A stretch of 64,000 nt of DNA. It comes from Magnolia sinica (taxonomy: Eukaryota; Streptophyta; Magnoliopsida; Magnoliales; Magnoliaceae). Below, in pieces: positions 1 through 11,999 of this stretch; positions within the stretch are counted from its first letter, which is position 1; the number at the start of each line of letters is the position of its first letter. The translations under genes and the position numbers were made by a program. A model generated the notes under the pieces. It was not told the origin of the DNA, did not search any database, and saw nothing but the letters and a program-made list of their open reading frames with translations. The stretch lies in assembly GCF_029962835.1 (NCBI RefSeq), contig NC_080583.1, forward strand, positions 70,293,158 to 70,357,157. Direction: 5' to 3'.

Positions 1-1957
1 TAGATTCAAGTAGTAACGTCCATACATAGTGAACATACATGAGGCCAATTGGGTTACTTAACAAGCTCGACTAATATGAGTGCATGCTAAATTGATCGAC
101 ATGGAGTGCATACACACTCTTTATGGCCTAACCACTGTTAATAATCACCATATGACTCAGATTCATCGAATGTGTGAAACTAATTCAACCACTCGTTCGG
201 AAGTCATTACCGATTGCTTGGACTGCATCGTAGACCCAATCACACTCCAAAACAATATCATTCACATATGGTAGTCATAACAGTATTGAATGAACAATCC
301 AAGCATTGCAACCATTTAAGCATTTTATATAACACATAGTGAACATGATATCATACATATGCATTTCATACATAAATCACTTAATTGGATTTAGGTTACA
401 AGAAGGAATCTATACCTATAGCTAAGGTAGTTGAGAATCTTATCTCAACACCCTTATAAAATATATTTCAGTCAGCATTTTCTCATTCTGGCATTTTATC
501 AAACACTTAGACTACACATATCAACATACATGTAATAAATTTGTTATAACATATATTATGGCAAATTCTTTCACAAAGGAGTTGCCACACATACAACAAT
601 CATGTATTCTCAATCAATAATCATGGCAAGCACAAATCATGATTCCATATTCATTCAAACATTTCAACAAACACATGAAATGCCTTATATTCAACATAGT
701 TCATATATATGTATAATACATGAAAAACATCACATCTAAGTACATGTGACAGCATTCAAGTCAGTCATAAATCATTAACTAACATTGAAAGCCTTGAAAA
801 CCATAACTAAAATATTTATAGTCCGCACCTTTCGTCGCTATGCCAATTACGAATTCGATTCGTACACTACGCCTTTGTTTATGGCACAACGGCTACCTAT
901 AGCATGAAATAGGTTAGTTATTTCACCGATCTACCTATTTGGATACCTAAAACAGATTACGGTTAGGATTTCTTACCCAAAAATGGAGTCAAAATCGCCG
1001 GTATAGCGACATGAAAAAGGGGATTCAACACTTGAAGTGACGGGAATGAATCCCTACAACCAACCACAACTCTCTCTCACTTCTCCTCACTCTTTCCTTC
1101 TCTTTTCTCTCTTCTCTCTCCTAGGGTTTAGAGAATTCATATGGAATGAGAGAGGGATGGGTTAAGGCCCTTATATAGGCCCAGAACTGATGTCAATGGC
1201 CCTAGGGCCATGATATACTTAGGTTATAGCAAAAAGTCGTCTGTTTCGGGCCAACAGAGCTCATCTAGAGGTCCATTGCTCGCACACAGTCTAAAAAAAG
1301 TTCCATGGCAATGGATCTATGCTAGGTTAAGATTTCGGTCTGATCGGATTTGTGGATCGATTGTGGAGGACCAGTTTCAATTCAACGGCTATCGTCACTC
1401 GATCAGGGCCACAAGTACACTGACTTGTGTAGGAAAATTTCCCTGATCAAAAGGTGTAGTTGGGTCAAAATCTGACGGTCTGAAACTTTAAGTTTGGCCT
1501 GCAAGCGAATGACCCAATTCACTTAAGTTTGAGTTCATTCTCTACAGATATTCGCATTTCTCACACACTTCGCTCTAGGTTCAAGTTGTGCATTTTTGGA
1601 TACTATTTGGACTTGATTCCTGAGATGGTCGTCAAGCCCAGTAAGGCAATCATAACCGTATAGTTTCACGTTAATCAGACTTTTGATGCGCGGTCCAAGT
1701 CTGATACAGAGTTTCAAGATGCTCCCGAGAGCAACTAGGTTTTGAGATTGATCCTAGGTTTTTAGATAATATAGAGTTAGCGATTCTACTGGTTTTGGGT
1801 CTTACAATTTGTATAGAAAGCGATTCAAGTTAATCTACTAATTAATTCAGTTTAACATTTAATTAATTTTCATCTAATTTTTAAAGGATTCGATCCATAA
1901 CGATTTCTGCCTGAGGTGGTACTCGGGTCATTGTATGGATTTTTCTGAGACATTACA
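1..1957 (-). mobile_element. Partial gypsy LTR (same family as 49286-52439), inverted
   Basis: Reading the minus strand from 1957 leftward gives TGTAATGTCTCAG, followed by sequence that matches the LTR at 49286-52439 over its first two thirds. The two blocks share the same order, including the AG-rich stretch near 1060-1130 and the translated shadow at 1210-1446. Position 1957 is therefore the 5' end of the LTR, and its 3' part lies beyond the window. No polypurine tract lies to its right, so this is a solo LTR or a 5' LTR whose body continues leftward. No host gene is visible in it. Confidence 0.8.
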
Positions 1958-2639
1958 CTAAATCATTATGGATAATGAATTATCCACCAAACTAATTAAG
2001 GGAATGTACATATATCAACCAACATAATTGATGGTCAGATGACATGTTAAAAATATATAAAAAATTGATAGTTAGTACTCTGATCATGAATGTAAGTAGG
2101 TGTACGGTCAATTTTATAAACGGATGATCACAAGTGAGCTTTTGGAGTGATAAAGAGCTAGAACATGTAAACCGTTAATTCAAGTAACTTATTCACATGT
2201 GTAAGTTTCTCATATTGTAGTTTTGATTATGGGTTAATCATATTCATAGGTGGTGAACAACATAAACGGATTAGAATCTCAATTTGATGTGTGTACGAGT
2301 GATGATGAGATCAAGTAGCTAGTTTACTATGATCAGGTGGTTCAAACTTAGAGCGGACGGTCAGATATCTTTACCTAGTGATGAATAGTTGACTGGACGG
2401 TTGGTTCTGATGGACGAGTGAGAATACTTGGGTATATGATGATGCTATCTCAAAATCAACGGTCAGATGGCTTGATCTATGAATGGAGATTATTCTCAAC
2501 GATCATATTCGTGTTGGAGAATTGATGTAAGGTCAGGATAGCTAGATTGGTATCATACACATGTACATAATAAGTTAAATTTCATGGTAACACTCGAGAA
2601 CTTTCAATACTCGGGTATCAAAAAGTTCAGGGTGTTACA
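1958..2639 (+). repeat. Probable 3' portion of an unrelated LTR
   Basis: This stretch has no open frame. It ends in CTCGGGTATC...GGGTGTTACA, the typical 3' terminus of a plant gypsy LTR, right where copia sequence begins. Its 5' part appears to have been lost or displaced by the inverted LTR to the left. This is inferred from the terminus only, because no second copy is in the window. Confidence 0.35.
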
Positions 2640-2787
2640 TGTATGGTGCAAAAGATCAAGCTGAGTCCTTTAACAAACACCAATGGCCTCTCAAGTAGGT
2701 ATGTTCTTTTACTTTATATTATAATCTTGTTGATCTCCATCGTTGATGCATAGATGGTCCATTAATATGCAAATTACATCTAACAGT

Positions 2788-2799
2788 TGGTATCAGAGC
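2788..2799 (+). other. Primer-binding site, tRNA-iMet type
   Basis: TGGTATCAGAGC is complementary to the 3' end of plant initiator tRNA-Met. It lies 2 bases after the LTR terminus TAACA, as in most plant copia elements. Confidence 0.85.
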
Positions 2800-3185
2800 C
2801 ACCTATGCATCAATATTGGTAGATCAGCGCAGATAATGGAATTCCTATGAGGATTGCCTATGTCTAATCCACTCTATCTCATCCATTCATAGATCAGAAT
2901 TGATAATATGATTTTGATAATAAATGATCAGATCTGTATTATTCATCTCTGGGCATTATAGTCAGATCTTGATCAAATATGGACAACTATTCAGGTATCT
3001 GTTGAGGCCAAATCTGAGTTGTGCATTTGAGGACCTTCATATCAGATCATGGCCATCCGATTCTGGATATTGATGGTCAAATCTACATTGTTAATTCATG
3101 TACATTCAAATCTAATATAAGCCATTTATTGATTTAGTACTAGAGTTTATTGAGGGAAATGGTAGTCATTTAGTATTAGAGTTTA

Positions 3186-4317
3186 TTGGGCCATGAGATA
3201 AAGGATGAACTTATCATTTACTTAGTTCTAAACTCCCTGTGTCCTCAATTCAGTCCCTTTCACATAAGTTATAATAGTCAAAAGGAAAAATTGACATTAA
3301 ACGAATTGATTTCACAGTGCGTTAGGAGGAAGAGAGGCACAAAGGGTTGGTCAAGACATATAGTACACACCTAGTGACACTTGGTAAAAGACGTAATACA
3401 AATAGGAAAAGGAAGAGTAACACAGTAAATTGTTCTTCAAGTCATGTAGATGGAAATCAAGCCCCACCTATTAAGGGGTAATTGAAAGCAAAGTGGAATA
3501 AAAAGGATGCTTGCTTCTTTTGTAAGAAGCCACGACATTAAAAGAAGGATTACACTAAATTCAAATAATGACTAGTTAAGAAGGGTAAGAAACCTGCACC
3601 TGTTTGTTTTGAATCTAATTTGCCTGATATATCCATAGACTTCTAGTGGATGGATTTCGGTGCTTCTATTCACATATGCAATTTCATGCAGGATATGTTG
3701 CAGAGCTAGCTGTCAACTGAAGCTAAAATATCAATTTATGTGGGGAATGACAAAAGGGTAGACGTGGAAGCAGTTGTCAGCTGTAGACTTAGGTTATCAT
3801 CAGGATGCATTTTGGATTTATTAGATACTATTTTTGTGCCTTCTATAAGGCGTAATTTGGTTTATATTTCCTGTTTAGACATATTTGGTTGTTTGAATTT
3901 GGGGATTGGAAATTAAGTATTTACTTTAATTCAAATATGATTGGTTCTAACAATTTAGTTAATAACCTATATCAACTAGATTTGAAAGCTTCACATATAT
4001 ATAGTATCAATTCTTCACATGAAAATAATAAGGGTATTAAGCAAAGCTTAGGCTGTGAAGATTCCTCTATGTTATAGCACAGAAGTTTAACTCACATCTC
4101 TCATGAGAGATTGGAAAGACTTGTGTGAGAAGGAATCCTTCACTTGCTAGAATTCTCAGATTTTGAAGTCTGTGTAAACTGTATCAAAGGTAAATAGACC
4201 AGAGTTAGAAAGAAAGGTGCCACTAGGAGCATAAAACTCTTAAAGGTGATATATACAGACATTTGTAGACTATTCCTTACAACATCTTGGAATGGGTAGA
4301 GGTATTTTATGACCTTC
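3186..4317 (+). pseudogene. Copia gag-protease-integrase remnant
   Basis: The gag part is seen from 3186 (LVLNSLCPQFSPFHISYN..., then LTLNELISQCV), which is the copia UBN2-type gag signature. A degenerate zinc knuckle lies near 3510-3560: CFFCKKPRH, then a stop codon, then KKDY, in which the last Cys of CX2CX4HX4C has become Tyr. The protease motif reads DFGASIHIC in place of DTGAS near 3650. The pre-integrase segment (HRSLTHISHERLERLV, then CVNCIKGK) starts about 4080, and the integrase core starts near 4250-4315 (YTDIC...YFMTF). Several stops and frameshifts make it inactive. It ends where an LTR has inserted or recombined. Confidence 0.75.
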
Positions 4318-4473
4318 TGTTGAGGGTGAAATATTGCATATTATCCTCCATTATTACTTGGTTTTATGAACATGATAATGCTTAATGTTTTATTTTAATC
4401 ATGTTTGTGTTGCAAGGTGAATTTAAGAGCTTTGATTGAAAAGGATGCTAAAAGCATGAATTTAATGCTCAAG
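4318..4473 (+). repeat. tRNA-Asp-family 5' LTR, first segment
   Basis: It matches 52822-52975 of the solo LTR, starting TGTTGAGGG against TGTTAAGGG. The match breaks at 4473 and resumes at 29254 with AATCACCAAGGCAA, which locates the insertion exactly. Confidence 0.85.
4469..4473. repeat. Target-site duplication, left copy (partner 29249-29253)
   Basis: TCAAG on the left and TCAAA on the right flank the element at 4474-29248: 5 bp with one substitution. The empty-site order is confirmed by the homologous solo LTR near 52970. Confidence 0.75.
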
Positions 4474-7400
4474 TGTAACGCCCTCATAATTGGGGGTCGT
4501 GCATAAACTCGACTCTCAAGTTCCGGGGTACAACTTTTAACCGATTTTTACTAATTTGCGTTTAATTAAGTTTAGATGCGCAGTATGAAATTTCTTAAAA
4601 CATGAAACACAACCACAACTAGTCTACCGAAATGAAAGAGGCCAAATATATACAAGTCCAAAATAATATGAATGGGTCGCACAAGGTGTTGCCCAACAAA
4701 ATCATAAAAAAATATATCTAAAAGAATGATGAGCTGAGTCCAACACCTAGCGATCCGAATCTGTCTATTAGGGTGGTGGAGAACCTCCCATCAGCTGGAA
4801 GTAGGACAACTTGTCCTCCTCATCAAGACTCGCGCCACCAGGCTCCTCGTACCCTGCGTCACCTGCAACTACGAGAGAGTCTAGTTGGTGTTTTAAAACA
4901 CCATCCCAGAGTGGGAGTGAGTGATCAACTCAGTGGGTTCTATTAATCTTAAGTTACATCAGGAATCAATTATATTATGAATTTAATGAAAGACAAACAT
5001 TAATAAATCCTTAGCTAATCTTGTTAATAAATAAGCATGATAAATGATATGATGCATGACCTCACCAAAACACACTCTTGAGCGATTCCATCTAATGATC
5101 ACACATCTCGAGTATTCCCTCATTGCGACCTTAACTACTGAGTCGCCAAATCTTAGCTAATGCAATGCATGAATAATGTTAACCGAGTATTTAGTTAGTT
5201 CCGTTCATCTAGTAGATTGGAAAAACTGGTACACCCCATGTATCAATACCCTCAACTAGTTGCGAGGCTAAGGCCCCTCAACGTGCGAGGCCATGACCCT
5301 GCAATCCTTGATCCCATCGGGTTCCCCGTCCCCGACTTCAAGCACATGGGGAGTGCTGAGAAAATGGATCGTTCGCGGTCACTACGGGGACGTTCATCAC
5401 CCCAGCGTAGGCCGACAGTTCGGATACAGTGTCCCATTCCACCATGCCCGACTCACGAGTCGTGGATCGGTTTCAATTTGGTTATCAATGGGTTGCAACG
5501 ATTGAAGGGTGCTCCAGGTTCCATACATACGTGAGTAGACATGGTTAACAAACAAGGTTGGTTAGTAAGTAGACTAAACTGCACGAGTTCAGGTGAGTAC
5601 GTGACAGACAACATCGGGTACAAGTAACCCATTTAGTCTAACTACTGTCGCCCATACTCACCCACCACAAATTCACAGGTTTTACCTCAGGATAGTCCTA
5701 CCAATGGGACCACCGTTTCTCTCCTCGGATTCCTGACCAACCCAAGGGTTTGATAGTATTCAATAACATTTCAACAATCAGGGTTATCAACTAACATAAT
5801 CAGTTTCATGCATTCATATTTTCCAAACCAAATTACAGATTCCTATAAAGCAAATGCTAACAATATTATGAAATAAAGGTGCATGTGTTGTGTGGGTTAG
5901 TGAGGAAGGCAAGCATTTCATATATCTCCTAATACCAAAATATACACAAGGGTTAATACATCAAACATGTTATGGGGAAACATTAAACAAGAATCGAGCA
6001 AAGATTGTACAAACAATCATCAATTGCATACCTAATCATGTTAAGGAACATCAAACATTTTATCACCATTCCATGTTGATTTGAGGATGATTTAAAGTGT
6101 AAGGTCTTATTTAGGTTTCTTTAGATTACCCAAATACATCATCCAACAAGTAAAATCATTAGATTCCTATTAAAATTGGTTCTAGGCCACCTAAGAACAA
6201 TAGTCTGCACCGATGAGTCGTTGAGAGTTCTATGAAATGATCTAGGGTTGCCAAGCTCACGGATGGATTGGTAGAGATCCTGAGTCAAATGAACTTTGCA
6301 TGTTATGGTTACATGCAAATCCTAGCTCAACACAAAAGATTACAAAAAGATGGGTGCTTACCTCCCCAATTGGTTAGAAATGGAGCTTGGAGTTGTGGAT
6401 GTGGGAGAAAGGAAGGAGATTTGTTAAGGTTCCAAGTTTCCTTGGCTCCTCCACCAACAACACCCTCCTTCACTCTCTTCTTCATCTCTTCCTTCTCATT
6501 TTTCTTTCCTCTCTCCCTTTGTTCCACCTAGGAAAAATTCGTATGGGGAGAGGGGGTGCCCAAATAGGGCCTTTATATAGTGCCAGATTTGGTGTAAATG
6601 GCCCTAAGGGATGGGTTTTTACTATACTAGCCCTAGGAGATTATTTTTTTACCATTTGGGGGCCACTACGGGGAGTATGAGTCAACACCCACCATTGGAT
6701 AGTGGGCCCTAATGATGATCTACGTATAGATATGATCGGCCTGCCATTTGGATGCGCCGATCGACAGATATGATTAGAAGTCTGTTCAATAGTCACCAAT
6801 GGTCGATCGGGACCACGGCTATACGGATATGAGTAGGGAAATATCCTTACACCACGTGTGAAGTTTGGTCATAAACTGACGGGCCGAAATCCTCAACTTT
6901 GCGTAAGAGTGGACGACCCAATTCACTTAAGTTTCAGCTTCTTCCCTTAGGGTATTTGCACTTCTCATGCACTCGTCCTTTGGCTCAAGTTGAGCAGTTC
7001 TGGACAGTACCCAGGTCTGACTCTCGCAATAGACGTCAAGCCCAGTAAGATGGACATTATTCTATAGTTTTGGTACTAGCGGCCCACTAACAAGCGGTCT
7101 AGAACTTGCTCGAAAAATCGAGGCATTTCTGTAATGAATTTGGTAGTGAGATTTCTCGTAGGCAGTGATTAGGTTTTGGATTAGCTATGTTCATAGTGTG
7201 GCCTATTTATAACTAGTGAAAGTGGAGATTTGGTCATGATTACTCTAAATTATCGGTTTTAGGAAAAAAGAATAGCGGGGTTCATTTAATCTATTAGTTA
7301 AGATTCGATCCTTATCTGACTCGGCTTCAGTTAGATCTTTAATTTAGTTATTCTTGTCTTGATTAGTTAGTAATGGGTCGGTTAGATTTGGGCCCTATGT

Positions 7401-7618
7401 GAGTAAATCATGGGGCTAAAGTTCATGTTCAAGTGATCGGGCAGATTCGTTGGCTTCCTACTGTTAATTAATCGGACTTGTGCAGTTCTTTACTGGTTCC
7501 ACCCACGTATAAATAACATTGAGTGCTAATGGTCAGTAAGTGATAATATAAGTTAATCACATAAAAAAATTTAAGGATTTTTGGAGATCCAAAACAGTGA
7601 AAAATCGAGGACGTTACA
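4474..7618 (-). repeat. 3' LTR (element orientation) of the LARD-like element
   Basis: It is 3145 bp with TGTAAC...GTTACA ends and matches 11147-11868 joined to 26602-29248. It holds no gene. The short open frames at 5217-5534, 5890-6084 and 6268-6680 recur as decayed versions in the partner LTR and follow no coding pattern. Confidence 0.85.
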
Positions 7619-7631
7619 ATCTACCCCCCTT
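7619..7631 (-). other. Polypurine tract of the LARD-like element
   Basis: On the minus strand it reads AAGGGGGGTAGAT, directly abutting the LTR start. This fixes the element's direction as minus. Confidence 0.75.
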
Positions 7632-8803
7632 AAAAATAATTTCATCCCCGAAATTGCCTAAGGGTAATAAGTAAGATTTTTATTATTTTATTTTCCTATA
7701 TTTTATTGATTTCAAGTTTCTATGTATGGTAGGGTGTATACTATCTATACTAGTTTGGCTCATTTTAGTTTACTCCCCTTAAAAAAATTTCACCTTGATG
7801 GTTTACTACAATTTTATTTATTTATCTATTTATATTTAAAGATTTAGATTCATGGCGACAGTTTTCCTCTATCTAGAGTAAAAATATTTTTTTTCAATGT
7901 TAGACTAATATGGAGAGACAGTTGTAGTGAGCTTGAACACGATACATCGATCATCTACCTGACCAGGGTAGAAGGCTCATTGTATCCCTTATTCGTCCAT
8001 GTGGATCCTGGTCTTCTGCTTGGTCAAAGCAGTGAGTCCGTTGGTAATCGCCCAGGATTGAGAATTGAGTCAAGCCGCGAATGCTTCATAGGTGTATACT
8101 TCTGTAATTTCGTAGTCCGATCAATCTAAATATTTAAGGAATGACCATCATTGGAAAGTTCAAATCTCCTATTTATAAGGTTGTTCTTTAGGTCTCAGTT
8201 TACGAGAGTCCTCGTTTTAATTTATATCCAAATTGGAGGTTAATAAATCTCTCGATATGCCTATGGTCAAAGATCATCCTAGAAAGTTTCTAAAGGCACA
8301 AAATTTTATATGAATTACCATTTCAATCTTAGGGCTAGTGGGTTATGAGCAGACTACAATTCGATTTCATAAATTTCAAGAATGAAGGAATAGTTGAAGT
8401 TTTAAGGTATTTTTGTGGTTTGAAGTGCTGATAATGCTAATAAAGATGTGGTAAGGCATCATACATACAAGCATTCACAAGGTGACAAGAAAATTCCAAG
8501 GCAATCCATAATTCATATTGGATTCAAAGTGTCATTGGTATGGCCAGTTACATCCTACAGTATAGATTTACATGTATTACTAGATACTCTAAACATAAAG
8601 GAAAAAACGGACTAATCAAGCAAAAGTTCTAACTATCTTTAATACATGGAAGTAGTCCTAACTGACTCAAAATAAAATTACTGTTTATCAGTAAGGTCAA
8701 GCTACTACTCTTCTGGGTCAGACGAGGATGAGGGTGCTTCCTCCCCCTTACTACAGCAAATCAGGGTCCTTATGGCTCGATATATCTTCTTATTCCATTT
8801 CTC
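7632..8803. other. Internal, non-coding part of the LARD-like element
   Basis: It is AT-rich and has no open frame of note on either strand. It corresponds to the region between the ORF and the polypurine tract. I see no gene or RNA structure in it. Confidence 0.6.
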
Positions 8804-9619
8804 CTACTTCACTTGGTTCTCCTCGATCCTGGTCATTCTAGTGTCGAGTGCATCCAAGCGCTCAAGTATGTCTGGGGCGATAAGTGGCTCCCCGCCGACT
8901 TCTTCAATTTCCTCGGCTTCTTTGGCCTCCTCAGCTTCATCCTCATTCTCATTCTCGTCGCTTTCATCGCTTTCCTCTTCTTCTTCATCAGGGTCCCCGT
9001 ATTGGTCAATGTGGGCCTGTCGCTGCTTGGGGCCTATCCCCATCTTATTCAACATGTCATAGCCCAATAGCTGTGTCGGTAAAGGATTTCCATCCAATCC
9101 ACCCACTCCGTATTGTTGAACCAACCGACAAACCAGGTGACCAAATGAAAGGCATGCACTCTTCCTCGTAGCTCTTGTAGCCTGCACAATCTGGTGGAGT
9201 ACTACGCTAGGGAAGCACACATTTTCTCCCTGTCCCACCTGATATAGGAACTCTACCATATAGTGGGAGCACTCGGAGTGGTTCAGTAGCCTCGGGTACA
9301 CATTATGGGTGCAAATGTGGTGAAAAGCTCGGTACACTGGGCTAAAGTTGGTCAAGCTCAGACCGACCTCTCGCTCCCCACGCTTCCATTGGGGAACCCA
9401 CCCACAAAAAAAGTGGGTCCACTCATCACGGGCTTGACTCGTATCTAAGTTTCCCTCATCAATCTGTACCTCACATCGTGGCACTCTAAGTACGTCGGCA
9501 ATATCCTCCACTCCAAAGTGGAACCTCTTGCTACCCACTATAACATCAAAGCCTAGGGGTTTGAATTGAGGGTTTAAAATCCGCACTAACTTATCCTTCA
9601 TCTGCCTAGGAATCTCCAT
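8804..9619 (-). CDS. Putative plant transposon protein (LARD internal ORF), 271 aa
   Basis: This is an uninterrupted frame from ATG at 9619. Residues 1-190 resemble the large, poorly characterised family annotated as putative plant transposon protein: a conserved segment FDVIVGSKRFHFGVEDIADVL, a central VYRAFHHICTHNVYPR segment, and a helical IVQATRATRKSACLSFGHLVCRLVQQYGV segment. Residues about 205-240 are strongly acidic (EEEEESDESDENENEDE), and a short coiled-coil-like tail follows (ILERLDALDTRMTRIEENQ). There are no zinc-knuckle, protease or polymerase motifs. Upstream, a second frame encodes FEASLEEHLFDKYALL and LMEKEWGLIFYGDS up to the start codon (about 9730-9620). The ancestral protein was probably longer and a frameshift separates its N-terminus. 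The family assignment is from memory of its pattern. The function is unknown, possibly gag-like. Confidence 0.6.
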   Translation of the reverse strand: MEIPRQMKDKLVRILNPQFKPLGFDVIVGSKRFHFGVEDIADVLRVPRCEVQIDEGNLDTSQARDEWTHFFCGWVPQWKRGEREVGLSLTNFSPVYRAFHHICTHNVYPRLLNHSECSHYMVEFLYQVGQGENVCFPSVVLHQIVQATRATRKSACLSFGHLVCRLVQQYGVGGLDGNPLPTQLLGYDMLNKMGIGPKQRQAHIDQYGDPDEEEEESDESDENENEDEAEEAKEAEEIEEVGGEPLIAPDILERLDALDTRMTRIEENQVK

Positions 9620-9740
9620 AGAATATTAGACCCCATTCCTTTTCCATAAGCCGACCAAGTAGGGCGTACTTATCGAACAGATGCTCCTCCAAGGAGGCTT
9701 CGAAGGCGACGTTACGTACACGAAAATTTCCCATATCTTC
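9620..9740 (-). pseudogene. Frameshifted N-terminal extension of the LARD ORF
   Basis: The minus-strand translation in the neighbouring frame gives VRNVAFEASLEEHLFDKYAL, then GRLMEKEWGLIFYGDS, before meeting the 271-aa frame. Continuity of character across the frame change suggests a single indel in an originally longer protein. Confidence 0.45.
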
Positions 9741-10507
9741 AATGGGCGGTTAGGAGGCTTGGGTTGTGAGCCCTCTTTGGGGATCATTTCGGCACTTGGA
9801 TCAGACTTCTAAGGCTGCCTTCCCCTTTGGATCAGCCATTTGCTTGCTTCGCCTTTCTCGGCTCGGTCCCGACTCAGCGGTTGCCAGTCTTTTCTTCCCC
9901 ATGAGTAAAAGAATCACCGGGATGGAGAAGAAAGAGGCGACGGCGGCTAGGAAATGGATGGTTGATAATGTAGGTGGATTGTTGGAGGAATGATCTTAGG
10001 GATGGCTTTGAGAATGACTTGAGGATGGGTCTAGGAATGGGTTTTGGGGAAAATGGGTTGGAAGTGGATGTTGGTGATGGGTTTGGGTTGGGTATGAGGA
10101 AGAAGAGATGGGAGTTTGTTGAAGGGTAGGGATTTGAGGAGTGGTTTGAAGAAATGGGTGTTGAGAAGGGTTGAAGATGGGTTGTCAAGAGGGTTTTGGA
10201 GAAATTAGAGTGAGGTGGGTTAGGGAGATGCGTAATGTGGAAGAAGAAGATTGTAGATTGAGATTTGGATTTAAGATTGGGGAAGGGAGAGACTTTTTAA
10301 GGGTTTTAAAGCAATGGAGGGGAGTGAGATGGGAGGAAAATGGAGCTATTAGGTCTTCATTTGTAAGAAAACCCACACGTGTGTATATTGCAAATGAGGA
10401 GGGGATCCATGGTTTGGGTTCGGGCATGGTCTGCGCCAGTCGGGCGTGGGCTGCGCCCGCTGGGTGTGGCCACGCTGAGCCTCTAGACAATCGGGCGTGG
10501 GCTACAC

Positions 10508-10915
10508 TCACTGGCGTGGCGAGTGCAGACGGTCGGGGTGGCCAGGCGTGGTCACACCAGCCGGGCATTTTTCCAGATAGGGCCCATTTGTTTTGTGATT
10601 TTTCAGGCGCCGGTAAGGTCCCCGAGGAAGTACCATATATGAATTTGGGGTAGGAGAAGTTGGTCTATGCAATAGGCCTACTATTTCATGAAATTCCTCC
10701 TGGTTAGTGACCAAAACCTCATTTTTCTCCAGTTTCACTATTTTCAGTAAATGTTTGTTCAATCCTAACTCTTTATCCCCAAATAGGTTGAAACTTTCAA
10801 ATTTGGCCGGATATTCGCTCATTTGATCTAGGACGATAGTTTCAATCATCCGATCATTCAGTTTCCGGGTTGTTTCTATTAGCGGGCTGAGGTAATGTAA
10901 GACTCTCGGACCCAT
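10508..10915 (-). CDS. Hypothetical ORF near the 5' end of the LARD internal region
   Basis: It is a 135-aa frame from an ATG at 10913-10915. The first 85 residues have ordinary composition (MGPRVLHYLSPLIETTRKLN..., then a Lys/Glu-rich stretch KIVKLEKNEVLVTNQEEFHE). The C-terminal part is proline/arginine-rich and overlaps a GC-rich tract that also reads open on the other strand. I do not recognise it. Its place just inside the 5' LTR is where a gag leader would lie, but no gag motif is visible. It may be chance. Confidence 0.25.
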   Translation of the reverse strand: MGPRVLHYLSPLIETTRKLNDRMIETIVLDQMSEYPAKFESFNLFGDKELGLNKHLLKIVKLEKNEVLVTNQEEFHEIVGLLHRPTSPTPNSYMVLPRGPYRRLKNHKTNGPYLEKCPAGVTTPGHPDRLHSPRQ

Positions 10916-11131
10916 TCCTTAGCGTCACTACTCTCCTTTACTTCTTAACCCTAACTCTTTAGAAGTCTTATCTTCCGTTCAAGATTGCCGGTTTAGAGCA
11001 TGGAATGGTTCCTAACACTCTATGTCTTCGTTGCATTCCCTATCGTTTCTATATCGCTATTGTGTTTCTTCTCAAGTCAGCGAACGCATTAGTGGGTTCA
11101 TGGTCCACGACCCAATTAATTCCAAACCATT

Positions 11132-11143
11132 GCTCTGATACCA
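11132..11143 (-). other. Primer-binding site, tRNA-iMet type (LARD-like element)
   Basis: GCTCTGATACCA on the plus strand is TGGTATCAGAGC on the minus strand. It lies 3 bases inside the LTR that begins at 11147. Confidence 0.85.
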
Positions 11144-11146
11144 ACT

Positions 11147-11868
11147 TGTAATGCCCAGAAAATTGGGGGTCATGCATACACTCGACTCTCCAAGTTCTCG
11201 GGTATCACTTATAACTATTTTACTAATTTGCGTTTAACCAAGTTTAGATGCACAATATGGAATTTCTTGAAACATGAAGTACAACCACAACTAGTCAACT
11301 AAAATGAAAGAGGCCAAATATATACAAGTCCAAAATAATATGAATGGGTCGCACAAGGTGTTGCCTAACAAAATCATAAAAAATATGTCCAAAGGAATGA
11401 TGAGCTGAGTCCAACACCTAGCAATCCAAATCCATCTACTAAGCCGGTGGAGAACTGCCCATCAGCTAGAAGTAGGACAGCTTGTCCTCCTCATCACGAC
11501 TCGCGCCGTCAGGCTCCTCGTACTCTGTATCACTAGCAACTACGGGAGAGTCTGGTTGGTGTTTTAAAACACTGTCCCATAGTGGAAGTGAGTGATTAAC
11601 TCAGTGGGTGCTATTAATCTTAAGTTACATCAGGTATCAATTATATTATGAATTTAATGAAAGACAAACATTCATAAATCCTTAGCTAATCTTATTAATG
11701 CATAAGCATAATAAATGATATGATGCATGACCTCGCTACAACACTCCCTCGAGCGACTCCATCTAACAATCGCACATGACCAGCACTCCTTCATTGCGAC
11801 CTCAAATGCTAAGTTACCAAATCCTAGCTAATGCAATGCGTGAATAATGTTAACCGAGTATTTAGTTA
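11147..11868 (-). repeat. 5' LTR (element orientation) of the LARD-like element, first segment
   Basis: It begins TGTAATGCCC and matches 4474-5200. It ends at the TTA target duplication of the CACTA insertion and resumes at 26602. Confidence 0.85.
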
Positions 11869-11884
11869 CACTACCAAAAAATCG

Positions 11885-11995
11885 AGCAAAGGCTATGGAG
11901 AGTGGAAGCTTTTAGCTACGGATTTAATCCGTAGTAATATAGCTACGGATTTAAGCCATAGCTATAGCCTAAGTTTTCTGTCGCTAAAGCTACTC
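11885..11995. repeat. Left subterminal palindromic repeats of the CACTA element
   Basis: Copies of GCTACGG...CCGTAG(C) occur at about 11932-11980, directly inside the left terminus. In CACTA elements such subterminal repeats are the transposase (TNPA-like) binding sites. That role here is inferred from the family. Confidence 0.7.
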
Positions 11996-11999
11996 CCCA

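Larger units (their letters stand above)
2640..4317 (+). mobile_element. Truncated Ty1-copia retrotransposon, 5' part
   Basis: The piece holds an LTR tail ending in TAACA at 2785, then a tRNA-iMet primer site, a decayed gag, protease and the start of integrase. It stops abruptly at 4317, where another LTR begins. The continuation is not found elsewhere in the window: the copia sequence at 52.8-57.2 kb overlaps the same protease region with a different protein sequence, so it is a different element. Confidence 0.75.
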
